DNA of 45,529 nt from Chloroflexota bacterium (GTDB lineage Bacteria > Chloroflexota > Anaerolineae > Aggregatilineales > Phototrophicaceae): contig JAPOYU010000119.1 of assembly GCA_026706395.1 (NCBI GenBank), positions 1 through 45,529 on the forward strand, in the 5' to 3' direction. Both the position numbers and the translations under genes were made by a program. Positions within the stretch are counted from its first letter, which is position 1; every line of letters begins with the position of its first letter. Below the pieces are notes generated by a model that made no database searches, was not told the origin of the DNA, and saw only the letters and a list, made by a program, of their open reading frames with translations. Positions 1 through 7,282 of this stretch are shown in pieces.

Positions 1-180
1 AATGCGGACGGCCGTCGCTGTGCGTGCCTCGATCGCCTGTCGCGGCGCATCAGCACCGCTCACCCCGGAAGCCATAAAATTGCGCAGCCCCGTCCAAAGA
101 TAATAGAAGCCGAATACGACGGCGATGCCGACTAGTATGACAAACCAGGAAGGCGGCCCCGACCGCCGACCAACATTCAT
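1..180 (-). CDS. N-terminal part of an unknown single-pass membrane protein (runs off the window)
   Basis: The reverse strand reads 60 uninterrupted codons from an ATG at 178-180 to the window edge. A GAGG Shine-Dalgarno lies five bases upstream of that ATG. After about ten polar residues there is one hydrophobic segment (roughly residues 12-30, rich in V, I, F and Y), followed by a polar, Ala/Arg-rich stretch. This looks like a signal anchor with the body of the protein beyond the window. I do not recognise the family and assign no function. It is divergent from modA and shares the 175-base intergenic region with it. Confidence 0.6.
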   Translation of the reverse strand, partial: MNVGRRSGPPSWFVILVGIAVVFGFYYLWTGLRNFMASGVSGADAPRQAIEARTATAVRI

Positions 181-207
181 GATGACCTCAATTGCCTCTT
201 GCCCTTT

Positions 208-235
208 AACATAATGGATTCCCAATCACATTCAA
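208..235 (-). promoter_or_regulatory. Possible promoter of the divergent membrane-protein gene
   Basis: On the minus strand TTGAAT (230-235) and TATGTT (208-213) are 16 bases apart. Each matches the sigma-70 consensus at four of six positions, about 30 bases upstream of the ATG at 180. The match is weak. Confidence 0.3.
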
Positions 236-301
236 GCGAACGTTGATGAAGCGTCGGCTGAGCGAAGCCCAAGCGTACAGCGCGACCCGCTCTCGAGACG
301 C

Positions 302-329
302 TTGTAATATCGCTGTCATGTCATATGAT
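302..329 (+). promoter_or_regulatory. Probable promoter of modAB
   Basis: TTGTAA (302-307) and TATGAT (324-329) are 16 bases apart and lie 26 bases upstream of the modA ATG. This would give a leader of about 20 bases carrying a near-perfect AAGGAG Shine-Dalgarno. No obvious ModE-type operator or molybdenum-cofactor riboswitch was seen. Confidence 0.45.
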
Positions 330-355
330 GTTGCGGCAGCGGTAAGGAGATCCCA

Positions 356-1255
356 ATGCACGCTCGGCTATTCGTCGCGCTCATGATTCTGCTCGCGACA
401 ATCGGTGGCGCAAGCGCCCAAAACAGCCCATCCCGGAATCTGACCGTTTTCGCCGCGACTTCCTTAACCGATGTCTTCGAAAGCCTTCGCGCGGCCTTCA
501 TCGAAACCAATCCTGATTTCGAAATCCTGTTGAATTTCTCCAGCTCGTCGACCTTGGCCGCCCAGCTAATCCAAGGCGCGCCCGCCGACATCTTCGCCAG
601 CGCCAATGAACTGCAGATGGACCTAGTTGTGGAGGGCGGTTTGATTGCGGCCGACGCGATAAACATCTTCGCCCACAATCAGCTCGTCCTTATCACGCCG
701 GCCGATAACCCCGCCGGTATCGAATCTGTGTGGGACTTGACTGACGAGTCCGTCCTGCTTGTTCTCGCGGCCGAAGGTACGCCTATCCGCGCCTACACCG
801 ACGAAATGATCGCCTCTCACAACGCCGACTATGGCGAAGGCTTCTTCGAGTCAGTCATGCGAAACCTGGTATCGGAAGAGAGCAATGTCCGCCAGGTTGT
901 GACCCGCGTCGCCCTCGGCGAAGCCGACGCCGGCATCGTGTATCAGTCTGACGCGCTCGGAGATATCGCCGCCCAATTGCTCACGATCGAAATCGACCCA
1001 CGGCATAATCAACTCGCGTCCTATCCCATCGCCCCGCTCATCGACGGGGAGAACAGCACGCTCGCCCAAAGCTTCATTGACTTTCTGCTCTCCGAAGACG
1101 CCCAGCTCATATTCGCGGAATACGGCTTCTGTTCACCTGCTATACTTACCGAAGTTCCACCGGAAGATCAAACGCCGGAGCTGACGCTTGAAGCCGACGA
1201 TGCTGCCGAGACGCCAAACAACTTCTGCCCAGCGCCAACACCTGTCAGCCGATAG
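356..1255 (+). CDS. modA: Molybdate ABC transporter substrate-binding protein ModA
   Basis: Extracytoplasmic binding protein that captures molybdate (or tungstate) for import. The 299-residue product begins with a hydrophobic signal peptide (about residues 1-21, cleavage likely after ASA). The mature part opens with the ModA hallmark VFAATSLTDVFESL, in which the early Ser/Thr residues bind the oxyanion, and continues with the SSSSTLAAQLIQGAPADIFASA segment and a later GEADAGIVYQSDA motif. The start is fixed by AAGGAG six bases upstream of the ATG. About 40 residues after the normal ModA end form an acidic, Pro-rich tail. This tail is encoded where the gene overlaps modB by 68 bases in another frame. 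No lipobox is visible, so a lipid anchor is not supported. modB follows, but no modC ATPase is adjacent. Confidence 0.93.
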   Translation: MHARLFVALMILLATIGGASAQNSPSRNLTVFAATSLTDVFESLRAAFIETNPDFEILLNFSSSSTLAAQLIQGAPADIFASANELQMDLVVEGGLIAADAINIFAHNQLVLITPADNPAGIESVWDLTDESVLLVLAAEGTPIRAYTDEMIASHNADYGEGFFESVMRNLVSEESNVRQVVTRVALGEADAGIVYQSDALGDIAAQLLTIEIDPRHNQLASYPIAPLIDGENSTLAQSFIDFLLSEDAQLIFAEYGFCSPAILTEVPPEDQTPELTLEADDAAETPNNFCPAPTPVSR

Positions 1256-2033
1256 ACTCCTTGTCTTCGCTGTCAGCGCTTTTACCATCCTGCTCCTCGC
1301 GGCGCCTGTCCTCGTCTTGCTCGCTCGCGGACTAAGCTCGCGCGCCTGGGAAGGATTGCCCGATTCCGCAACTATCCTCTCCGCCACAATTCTGAGCTTC
1401 GCTTCCACTGCCGCCGTCGTCTGCCTCACAGCCCTCTTGGGGACGCCGCTTGCCTTCGTCCTTTCCCGCTACAATTTTCCGGGGAAGCGTTTCCTCAGCC
1501 TGTTTATTGAATTGCCAATTGTCATGCCGCCGGCGGTCGCCGGTCTGGCCTTGCTGCTCACATTTGGCCGAACCGGCGCCATCGGATCCTTCTTGGCCGA
1601 CGCCGGTATCATCATTCCGTTTTCCATCCTGGCGGTTATCATCGCGCAGTTCTTCATCTCCGCGCCATTCTACATCCGCTCGGCTCAAGTGGGTTTCGCC
1701 GGCATAGCGACGGAAATTGAAGACGCCGCGCGCGTCGATGGCGCCTATGGCTGGCTGATGTTCTGGTACATCATCTTGCCTATAGCTTGGCGAGCGCTGA
1801 TTTCCGGAATGATCCTCAGTTGGGCGCGGGCGCTGGGCGAATTTGGCGCGACCATTCTCTTCGCCGGCAATCTGCAGGGCAAAACGCAGACGATGCCGCT
1901 GCTCGTCTATAGTATCTTCGAGCGCGACATTGACGCCGCAATCTGGACCGGTGTAATTCTGATCATACTGGCTATGGTCGCTCTCTTCCTCTCTCAAGCA
2001 TTCGCCCGCGCTCAAGACCGGCTGACTCCCTAA
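1188..2033 (+). CDS. modB: Molybdate ABC transporter permease ModB
   Basis: Membrane subunit of the molybdate importer, 281 residues with about five or six transmembrane helices. It carries the binding-protein-dependent permease (BPD) core: the ModB-typical FIELPIVMPPAVAGLALLLTFG segment and the EAA loop (IEDAARVDGAYGWLMFWYIILPI, then GEFGATILFAGN). The first in-frame ATGs are at 1188 and 1200, both inside the 3' end of modA, so the two genes overlap by at least 56 bases and are probably translationally coupled. The next gene is arsC-like, 31 bases on. A ModC ATPase is not encoded in the operon. The two ABC ATPases elsewhere in the window look LolD-like and sugar-type, so the energising subunit is probably encoded elsewhere. 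Confidence 0.93.
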   Translation: MKPTMLPRRQTTSAQRQHLSADRLLVFAVSAFTILLLAAPVLVLLARGLSSRAWEGLPDSATILSATILSFASTAAVVCLTALLGTPLAFVLSRYNFPGKRFLSLFIELPIVMPPAVAGLALLLTFGRTGAIGSFLADAGIIIPFSILAVIIAQFFISAPFYIRSAQVGFAGIATEIEDAARVDGAYGWLMFWYIILPIAWRALISGMILSWARALGEFGATILFAGNLQGKTQTMPLLVYSIFERDIDAAIWTGVILIILAMVALFLSQAFARAQDRLTP

Positions 2034-2064
2034 AAACCTGCTGCATAGGCTGGCGACGCTAAAC

Positions 2065-2502
2065 GTGAAGGCGCTGCAATTGAACGATAAAGTGAAAGTT
2101 CTTATATTGTGCACCGCAAATTCCGCGCGTTCCCAGATGGGCGAAGGCTTGCTGCGCCATCTCGCCGGTGATGCCATCGACGTATTCAGCGCCGGCGCAA
2201 AGCCGTCCAGCGTGAATCCCTATGCCGTCCAAGCCATGAATGAACGCGGCATCGACATCTCAAATCACAGTTCCGAACACGTAGGGCAGTATCTGGACAT
2301 GTCTTTCGACTACGTGATTACGGTTTGCGACAATGCCGCCGAAAACTGCCCGGTATTTCCCGGTCCCGCCAAGCGCATCCACTGGAGCTTTCCCGATCCG
2401 ACCGCCGTCTCCGGCGATGACGCCGCAATTCTGGCCTCATTCGTTGAGGTGCAAAACGGCTTGGAGGTGAAGCTGCGCGACTGGCTCCAAACCTTACTTT
2501 GA
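2065..2502 (+). CDS. arsC: Arsenate reductase ArsC, thioredoxin-coupled LMW-phosphatase type
   Basis: Reduces arsenate to arsenite. The fold is that of low-molecular-weight protein tyrosine phosphatases. From a GTG start the 145-residue product has the P-loop CTANSAR (C16-X5-R22), a redox pair VCDNAAENC (C88 and C95) typical of thioredoxin-linked ArsC rather than plain phosphatases, and the general-acid Asp in FPDP (D111). GTG at 2065 is the first in-frame start; a second GTG at 2092 sits just before the P-loop strand, so the true start is uncertain by a few residues. It lies 31 bases after modB in the same direction, so the two oxyanion-related functions may be cotranscribed. No arsR or arsB/acr3 gene is nearby. 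Confidence 0.87.
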   Translation: MKALQLNDKVKVLILCTANSARSQMGEGLLRHLAGDAIDVFSAGAKPSSVNPYAVQAMNERGIDISNHSSEHVGQYLDMSFDYVITVCDNAAENCPVFPGPAKRIHWSFPDPTAVSGDDAAILASFVEVQNGLEVKLRDWLQTLL

Positions 2503-2553
2503 CTCTTCGTTGCTGCAATTCGACGTTAAGCATGCCGAAACAACAAGAAATCT

Positions 2554-2580
2554 GTAGGGGCGAGCTATTGGCTCGCCCGC
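2554..2580. repeat. Dispersed palindromic repeat, copy 1
   Basis: A 27-base element, GTAGGGGCGAGC then a short loop then GCTCGCCCGC, with perfect 8-base arms GGGCGAGC / GCTCGCCC around TATTG. A second copy lies at 9018-9044, differing at only three or four bases, all in the centre. It sits between the convergent arsC and icd genes and could form a hairpin on either strand. Confidence 0.75.
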
Positions 2581-2647
2581 AGACCGGGCCCTGTGCCTTA
2601 TATCGACGCCATTTGACGTTCTTCTCATTGTGCGCTTGGACCAACTG

Positions 2648-2688
2648 AAAACAAAAAAGAGCGATCCGCCTGACCGCTCTCTTGTTTT
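2648..2688 (-). terminator. Rho-independent terminator of icd (possibly bidirectional)
   Basis: On the minus strand, CGCTCT-type arms around an 11-base loop are followed by TTTTTTGTTTT, 20 bases past the icd stop. The plus strand reads the same hairpin followed by CTTGTTTT, so it may also stop arsC transcription. The arms extend through A-rich and T-rich flanks with one bulge. Confidence 0.75.
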
Positions 2689-2707
2689 CGCTTGCGCCCG
2701 TCCGGGC

Positions 2708-3964
2708 TTAGACCGCGCCCATATTCTCGATGATGCGCGTCGCGAACTCGCTCGTCGCTACCTTCGTCGCATTCTCCATCTGCCGCGCGAAATCGTAAGT
2801 CACATAGCGTTGGTCGATCGTCTTCTCATAGGCCCGCGTTATCAGCTCCGCCGCCTCGAACCAGTTCAAATGCTCCAGCATCATCACACCGCTGAAGAGC
2901 AGCGAACCAGGGTTGACCATGTCTAAATTGGTATACTTTGGCGCCGTGCCATGCGTCGCCTCGAACAACGCGATCTCGTCGCCTATGTTCGCCCCCGGCG
3001 CAATGCCAACCCCCCCGACTTCGGCCGCCAGCGCATCGCTCAGGTAGTCGCCATTCAGATTCGTTGTCGCGATCACATCATGTTCCCGCGGGCGCAGCAG
3101 CATCTTTTGGAACATGATATCGGCGATGGTGTCTTGGATCAAAATCTTCCCATTCGGCACGTTGCCATTGTGCTCCGCCGCCGCCTCATCCCAGGAAATC
3201 GTCTCCTCCGGGAATTCCTCCTTCGCCAATTCATATCCCCACTTCTGAAAAGCGCCTTCTGTGAACTTCTGTATATTGCCTTTATGCACCAGCGTGACAC
3301 TCTTGCGCTTACGATCAATCGCGTATTGAATCGCGGCCCGAATCAAGCGCTTGCTGCCAAATGGACTGATCGGCTTAATGCCCAATCCGGCATCCTCGAA
3401 GAAGTTCACCGCGCCCATTTCTTCGCGCAGGAATGCCGCAAGCTTTCGATTCTCCTCCGTGCCGGATTCGTATTCGATGCCCGCGTAGGTGTCTTCCGTG
3501 TTCTCGCGGAATATCACAACATCCACATCCTCCGGGTGCTTCAGAGGGCTTGGCACACCGGCGTACCAACGCACCGGACGCACACAGCTATACAAGTCAA
3601 GCACCTGCCGCAAGGTCACATTCAAGCTGCGGAAGCCGCCACCGACCGGTGTGGTCAGCGGGCCTTTGATGCCCACCTTGAACTCGCGAAACGCCTCGAA
3701 AGTCTCTTCCGGCATATAATCGCCATCGTATACTCCGGCCGCCTTTTCGCCGGCATACACTTCCATCCACGAGACCTGTCGCTTGTTGCCGTAGGCCTTC
3801 GCAATAGCCGCATCCCAGATCCTCTTGCTGGCGGTCATAATGTCGTAGCCAATGCCGTCGCCCTCGATGAATAGCAGAATCGGATTATCCGGCACTTGCA
3901 TCTTGCCCTGCATGAAGCTGATCTTTTCTCCGATGGCGGGCGCCTCGATCTTCTCGTAAACCAT
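2708..3964 (-). CDS. icd: NADP-dependent isocitrate dehydrogenase
   Basis: TCA-cycle enzyme that oxidatively decarboxylates isocitrate to 2-oxoglutarate. The 418-residue product matches the homodimeric bacterial Icd family in length and throughout its sequence: [10 protein letters not shown] near residue 35, the substrate loop [16 protein letters not shown] with Ser at position 113 (the E. coli regulatory phosphorylation site), and YDGD and [11 protein letters not shown] segments. The C-terminal HGTAPKY...NPGS motif carries the Lys-Tyr pair that marks NADP rather than NAD specificity. AAGGAGA lies ten bases upstream of the ATG. The gene stands alone, with its own TGA-TATAAT promoter and a strong terminator. 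No aceK kinase is visible, so regulation through Ser113 is not implied. Confidence 0.96.
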   Translation of the reverse strand: MVYEKIEAPAIGEKISFMQGKMQVPDNPILLFIEGDGIGYDIMTASKRIWDAAIAKAYGNKRQVSWMEVYAGEKAAGVYDGDYMPEETFEAFREFKVGIKGPLTTPVGGGFRSLNVTLRQVLDLYSCVRPVRWYAGVPSPLKHPEDVDVVIFRENTEDTYAGIEYESGTEENRKLAAFLREEMGAVNFFEDAGLGIKPISPFGSKRLIRAAIQYAIDRKRKSVTLVHKGNIQKFTEGAFQKWGYELAKEEFPEETISWDEAAAEHNGNVPNGKILIQDTIADIMFQKMLLRPREHDVIATTNLNGDYLSDALAAEVGGVGIAPGANIGDEIALFEATHGTAPKYTNLDMVNPGSLLFSGVMMLEHLNWFEAAELITRAYEKTIDQRYVTYDFARQMENATKVATSEFATRIIENMGAV

Positions 3965-4010
3965 TACTCGCTGGTCTCCTTTTAATCGCCGTGTTGCGTC
4001 AATCCGCGGG

Positions 4011-4019
4011 ATTATATCA
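4011..4019 (-). promoter_or_regulatory. Extended -10 promoter element of icd
   Basis: The minus strand reads TGATATAAT, a perfect -10 hexamer with an upstream TG extension, about 47 bases before the icd ATG. No good -35 box is present at 16-18 bases, as expected for an extended -10 promoter. Confidence 0.55.
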
Positions 4020-4207
4020 TAATTCGCTTATAGATAAATTGTCTTGTTGGAGCTTTCCATAGAGTTCGCCAAACCGTTGCCTCTTATATTTTAATGACTT
4101 GCAGTCTGGCTCGATCTGCAACACAATCTAGGTCTGGCAGCCATGCGAATGCGATCAGTAATGTCGACCAGTTGCCGAGCGTGCGCTCGCGGAGTATGGT
4201 GATCTTG

Positions 4208-5152
4208 ATGTCTTCTATATCGGTCGTGATTCCGGTTTATCGCAGCCAAAATAGTATCGTCTTGCTCGTCGAGGGACTGTCGCAGGAGTTGCCAAGCCTT
4301 GCCGACGCCTACGAAGTGATCCTGGTGGAGGATGACGGCGGTGACGACAGCTGGAATGTTGTAAAGCAGTTAGCAAGCGAGTACGCGTTTGTACGCGGAT
4401 TTAAGCTAATGCGAAACTTCGGGCAACATAACGCCGTCCTTTGCGGCATTCGCGCCGCGCGTTTCGCCTGCATTGTGACAATGGACGATGATTTGCAGCA
4501 TCCAACCGGGCACATCAAAGACTTGCTTGCCAAACTGGAAGAAGGCTATGATGTCGTCTACGGTACTCCCGACAAAGAACAGCACGGACTCTTTCGAAAC
4601 CTCGCTTCGTTGACGACCAAGCTCGCTTTGCAGGGCGTGATGGGCGCCGAAACCGCCCGCAAAGTAAGCGCCTTCCGCGCCTTCCGTACCGACCTGAGAA
4701 ATGTATTTGCGCACTTTCGAGGTCCGCTTGTGAATATTGACGTCTTGCTGACCTGGTCCACAACGAGTTTTGTTGCGGTATCCGTTCCGCATTCCCCACG
4801 AACCATCGGCAAGTCCAATTACACTTTTGGAAAACTGGCTACTCACGCTTTCAACTTGATCACCGGCTTCAGTACACTGCCATTGCGCTTCGCCAGCGCC
4901 CTCGGCCTCCTTACGACCGCCTTTGGTTTCATTGTCCTGGTCTATATCGTCCTGAGCCAACTTTTCGCATTCCGCTTTGAGGTGCCAGGCTTCACCTTCA
5001 CCGTCTCATTGATCGCTATCTTCGCCGGCGCCCAGATGTTTGCTTTGGGCATCATCGGCGAATACCTGGCGCGAATGCACTTGCGCATCATGGATCGCCC
5101 CGTCTACATCGTGAAGGAATCGACCGAAGAGACGGAAGCCGAATCAGCATGA
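4208..5152 (+). CDS. ArnC/GtrB-type polyprenyl-phosphate glycosyltransferase (GT2)
   Basis: Membrane-bound family 2 glycosyltransferase expected to move a sugar from a nucleotide donor to undecaprenyl phosphate. The 314-residue product starts with the GT2 strand SVVIPVYRSQNS, has the metal/nucleotide motif TMDDDLQHP near residue 90, and ends with two transmembrane helices (about 229-251 and 265-288), followed by GEYLARMHLRIMDRPVY, which is characteristic of ArnC/GtrB/DPM1-like enzymes. ATG 4208 is chosen because homology begins there and GGTGA lies five bases upstream. ATG 4196 and a longer frame from 4094 are less likely. Its stop overlaps the next start in an ATGA. With WecD- and WecE-like genes behind it, a 4-amino-4,6-dideoxy sugar donor is an attractive inference. 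Confidence 0.88.
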   Translation: MSSISVVIPVYRSQNSIVLLVEGLSQELPSLADAYEVILVEDDGGDDSWNVVKQLASEYAFVRGFKLMRNFGQHNAVLCGIRAARFACIVTMDDDLQHPTGHIKDLLAKLEEGYDVVYGTPDKEQHGLFRNLASLTTKLALQGVMGAETARKVSAFRAFRTDLRNVFAHFRGPLVNIDVLLTWSTTSFVAVSVPHSPRTIGKSNYTFGKLATHAFNLITGFSTLPLRFASALGLLTTAFGFIVLVYIVLSQLFAFRFEVPGFTFTVSLIAIFAGAQMFALGIIGEYLARMHLRIMDRPVYIVKESTEETEAESA

Positions 5153-5892
5153 CCACTCAGTTGCTGACATATTTGCCTTGGGATTCAGCTCACTTTGGCT
5201 TTCGTATTGCCCGCGCGCTGCCGCGCCGACTTGACGCGAATACTTATCGCCAGTTGGTCGACGCCTGCCAAGACCAATCCATCGAATGCCTCTATTTCCT
5301 CGCGGACGCCTCCCACCCAACCACCATCTTGACCCTGCAAGCCAATCACTTCGACTTCATCGACATCCGCCTCATTCTGGCCGGCCGTATTCGCAACATT
5401 CCCAGCCCTCCGCTAGCCGACAATATCCAGTTTCGACTCGGTCACGAAGGCGACCTGGCGCCCCTGCTTCCGATCGCCGAGACAAGCTACACCATGTCGC
5501 GCTTTTACGTCGACCCGCGCTTTGGCAGTGACAAGGCAGCGCTGATGTTCCAAATTTGGCTGGAAAAAAGCCTCACGACTGATTTCGCTGACGCGGTGAT
5601 TGTTGCCGAACTGGCGGGAATACCGGTCGGCTTCGTAACTTGTCACTTCCATAAGCCCGCTGATGAGGTGAACGTTGGGCTCGTAGGCTTGGCGGAATCC
5701 ACTCGAGGCATGGGCGTCGCCAGCGGCATGATGGCCTATGTTCGAGCTTGGGTATCCACGCAAGGCTTTGACCGCTTAAACGCCGCAACTCAGGGAAGCA
5801 ATATAGGCGCGCAGCGCCTCCACCAACGGGGTGGATTAATGACCCGCTCGGTTGACTTGTGGTTCCACAAATGGTTTACTAGCCTCACCTGA
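5149..5892 (+). CDS. WecD-like sugar-nucleotide N-acetyltransferase (GNAT)
   Basis: Probable acetyl-CoA-dependent N-acetyltransferase for a TDP-4-amino-4,6-dideoxyhexose, as WecD does in enterobacterial common antigen synthesis. The 247-residue product opens with LPWDSAHFGFRIA, a signature of WecD-type enzymes. Its C-terminal half is a GNAT domain with a degenerate acetyl-CoA loop, ESTRGMGVASGMM (about 183-195), and the late NIGAQRLHQRGG segment that usually contacts CoA. The ATG overlaps the stop of the upstream glycosyltransferase (ATGA), so the two are translationally coupled. wecE follows after 35 bases. The substrate assignment relies heavily on this neighbourhood. Confidence 0.82.
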   Translation: MTTQLLTYLPWDSAHFGFRIARALPRRLDANTYRQLVDACQDQSIECLYFLADASHPTTILTLQANHFDFIDIRLILAGRIRNIPSPPLADNIQFRLGHEGDLAPLLPIAETSYTMSRFYVDPRFGSDKAALMFQIWLEKSLTTDFADAVIVAELAGIPVGFVTCHFHKPADEVNVGLVGLAESTRGMGVASGMMAYVRAWVSTQGFDRLNAATQGSNIGAQRLHQRGGLMTRSVDLWFHKWFTSLT

Positions 5893-5927
5893 TTTGTGCT
5901 GACGTTCGCGATTTCCTTAGGACAGTT

Positions 5928-7073
5928 ATGACCCGATTTCGCATTCCCTTCAACAAGCCTGCCTTCCTCGGCAACGAAATCCAATACATTAGAGACAGCA
6001 TTGCGAATTCGCACCTGTCCGGCGACGGTGTCTTCACCCATAAATGCCACAGTTTCCTGGAAGAGTCGCTCGGTGTGCCCAAGGCGCTTTTGACCACGTC
6101 CTGTACCCACGCGCTGGAAATGGCGGCCCTCCTCCTGGATATTCAGTCGGGCGATGAGGTCATCGTCCCGTCCTTTACCTTTGTCTCTAGCGTCAACGCC
6201 TTTGTACTGCGCGGCGCCAAACCGGTCTTCGCCGATATTCGCCCCGATACGCTTAATCTCGACGAACGGCAACTGCCCGACCTCATCACCCCGAAAACCA
6301 GAGCCATACTCCTCGTGCATTATGCCGGCATCGCCTGCGAAATGGACGCCATCATGGCTCTCGCTCAGCAGCGCGAAATCGCCGTAGTTGAAGACGCCGC
6401 CCACGCGCTCTTCTCACGTTACAACGGGCGCTTTCTAGGCACATTCGGCCAGCTTGCCACCCTCAGCTTCCACGAAACCAAGAACTTCACTTGTGGCGAA
6501 GGCGGCGCTCTGCTGATCAATGACGAAAAGCTGATTGAGCGCGCCGAAATCATCCGCGAAAAAGGCACCAACCGCAGCCGTTTTTTCCGCGGCCAAGTCG
6601 ATAAATACACTTGGGTCGATCTGGGCTCCAGCTATCTGCCGTCGGACATGCTTGCGGCCTATCTTTGGGCGCAATTCGAAAAGGCAAGCGAGATCCAAAC
6701 CCGTCGCCGACAGATTTGGCGCTGCTATCTCGATTGCTTGAGCGCTTGGGCTTCCGCCCATAATGTGCAGCTGCCTGCGATTCCAGCCGGTGTAGAGCAG
6801 TCCTACCACATGTTCTATCTGCTGTTGCCTTCAATGAAGGCGCGGTCTGCGCTAATAGCTCATCTCAAGCGCCACGAGATCCTCAGCGTTTTCCACTATT
6901 TGCCCTTGCATCTTTCCGCAATGGGACAACGCTTCGGTGGGGAGCTCGGCGACTGCCCCGTAACCGAGGACTTGTCCGACCGGCTTCTGCGACTGCCCTT
7001 CCATTACCATCTCACGCCCGAGGAACAGGACGAAGTGATCTCGGCGCTTCATGCCTTCGAAGAATGGGATTAA
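5928..7073 (+). CDS. wecE: dTDP-4-amino-4,6-dideoxygalactose transaminase WecE
   Basis: PLP-dependent aminotransferase that converts dTDP-4-keto-6-deoxyglucose and glutamate to dTDP-4-amino-4,6-dideoxygalactose. The 381-residue product resembles E. coli WecE/RffA over its whole length, with long shared stretches such as EMAALLLDIQ.GDEV, NAFVLRGAKPVF, VHYAGIACEMD and EIIREKGTNRSRFFRGQVDK. The PLP lysine is K185 in SFHETKNF. AGGA lies about six bases before the ATG. It ends a three-gene set with the ArnC-like transferase and the WecD-like acetyltransferase. Its TDP-sugar substrate could come from RmlA and RmlB at 20.8-22.9 kb. Confidence 0.94.
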   Translation: MTRFRIPFNKPAFLGNEIQYIRDSIANSHLSGDGVFTHKCHSFLEESLGVPKALLTTSCTHALEMAALLLDIQSGDEVIVPSFTFVSSVNAFVLRGAKPVFADIRPDTLNLDERQLPDLITPKTRAILLVHYAGIACEMDAIMALAQQREIAVVEDAAHALFSRYNGRFLGTFGQLATLSFHETKNFTCGEGGALLINDEKLIERAEIIREKGTNRSRFFRGQVDKYTWVDLGSSYLPSDMLAAYLWAQFEKASEIQTRRRQIWRCYLDCLSAWASAHNVQLPAIPAGVEQSYHMFYLLLPSMKARSALIAHLKRHEILSVFHYLPLHLSAMGQRFGGELGDCPVTEDLSDRLLRLPFHYHLTPEEQDEVISALHAFEEWD

Positions 7074-7230
7074 CTTGAGCGGTAACTTGTGATACTATGA
7101 CGGTTGTTATGAAGGGGAAAGTTTCAGAACATCGACTATAGCGTGCCCGCCGAAGGTGCGTTTCAGTAATTGATCTTCCACGGAGAACATACATCGTCAT
7201 CGTACATCGAAATACCATATCAGTTATGCA

Positions 7231-7262
7231 AGCCCGTCTCTGCCTGCGCCGACGGGCATTTG
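7231..7262 (+). terminator. Hairpin between wecE and rnj, possible terminator
   Basis: A perfect 7-base stem, GCCCGTC (7232-7238) and GACGGGC (7251-7257), encloses a 12-base loop and is followed by ATTTG. The T-run is poor and the rnj start is only 25 bases away, so it could be an upstream terminator, an rnj leader structure or an RNase J autoregulation site. Confidence 0.4.
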
Positions 7263-7282
7263 TAGTTTGGAGTTCACACTAA

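Noticed and set aside
1332..2177. A 281-codon open frame antisense to modB and arsC
   Set aside because: Its hydrophilic, low-complexity composition is the mirror of a membrane-protein gene; both genes on the other strand are convincing.
2951..3874. A 307-codon open frame antisense to icd
   Set aside because: It is an Arg/His-rich shadow of a clear isocitrate dehydrogenase gene, with no domain or ribosome-binding site.
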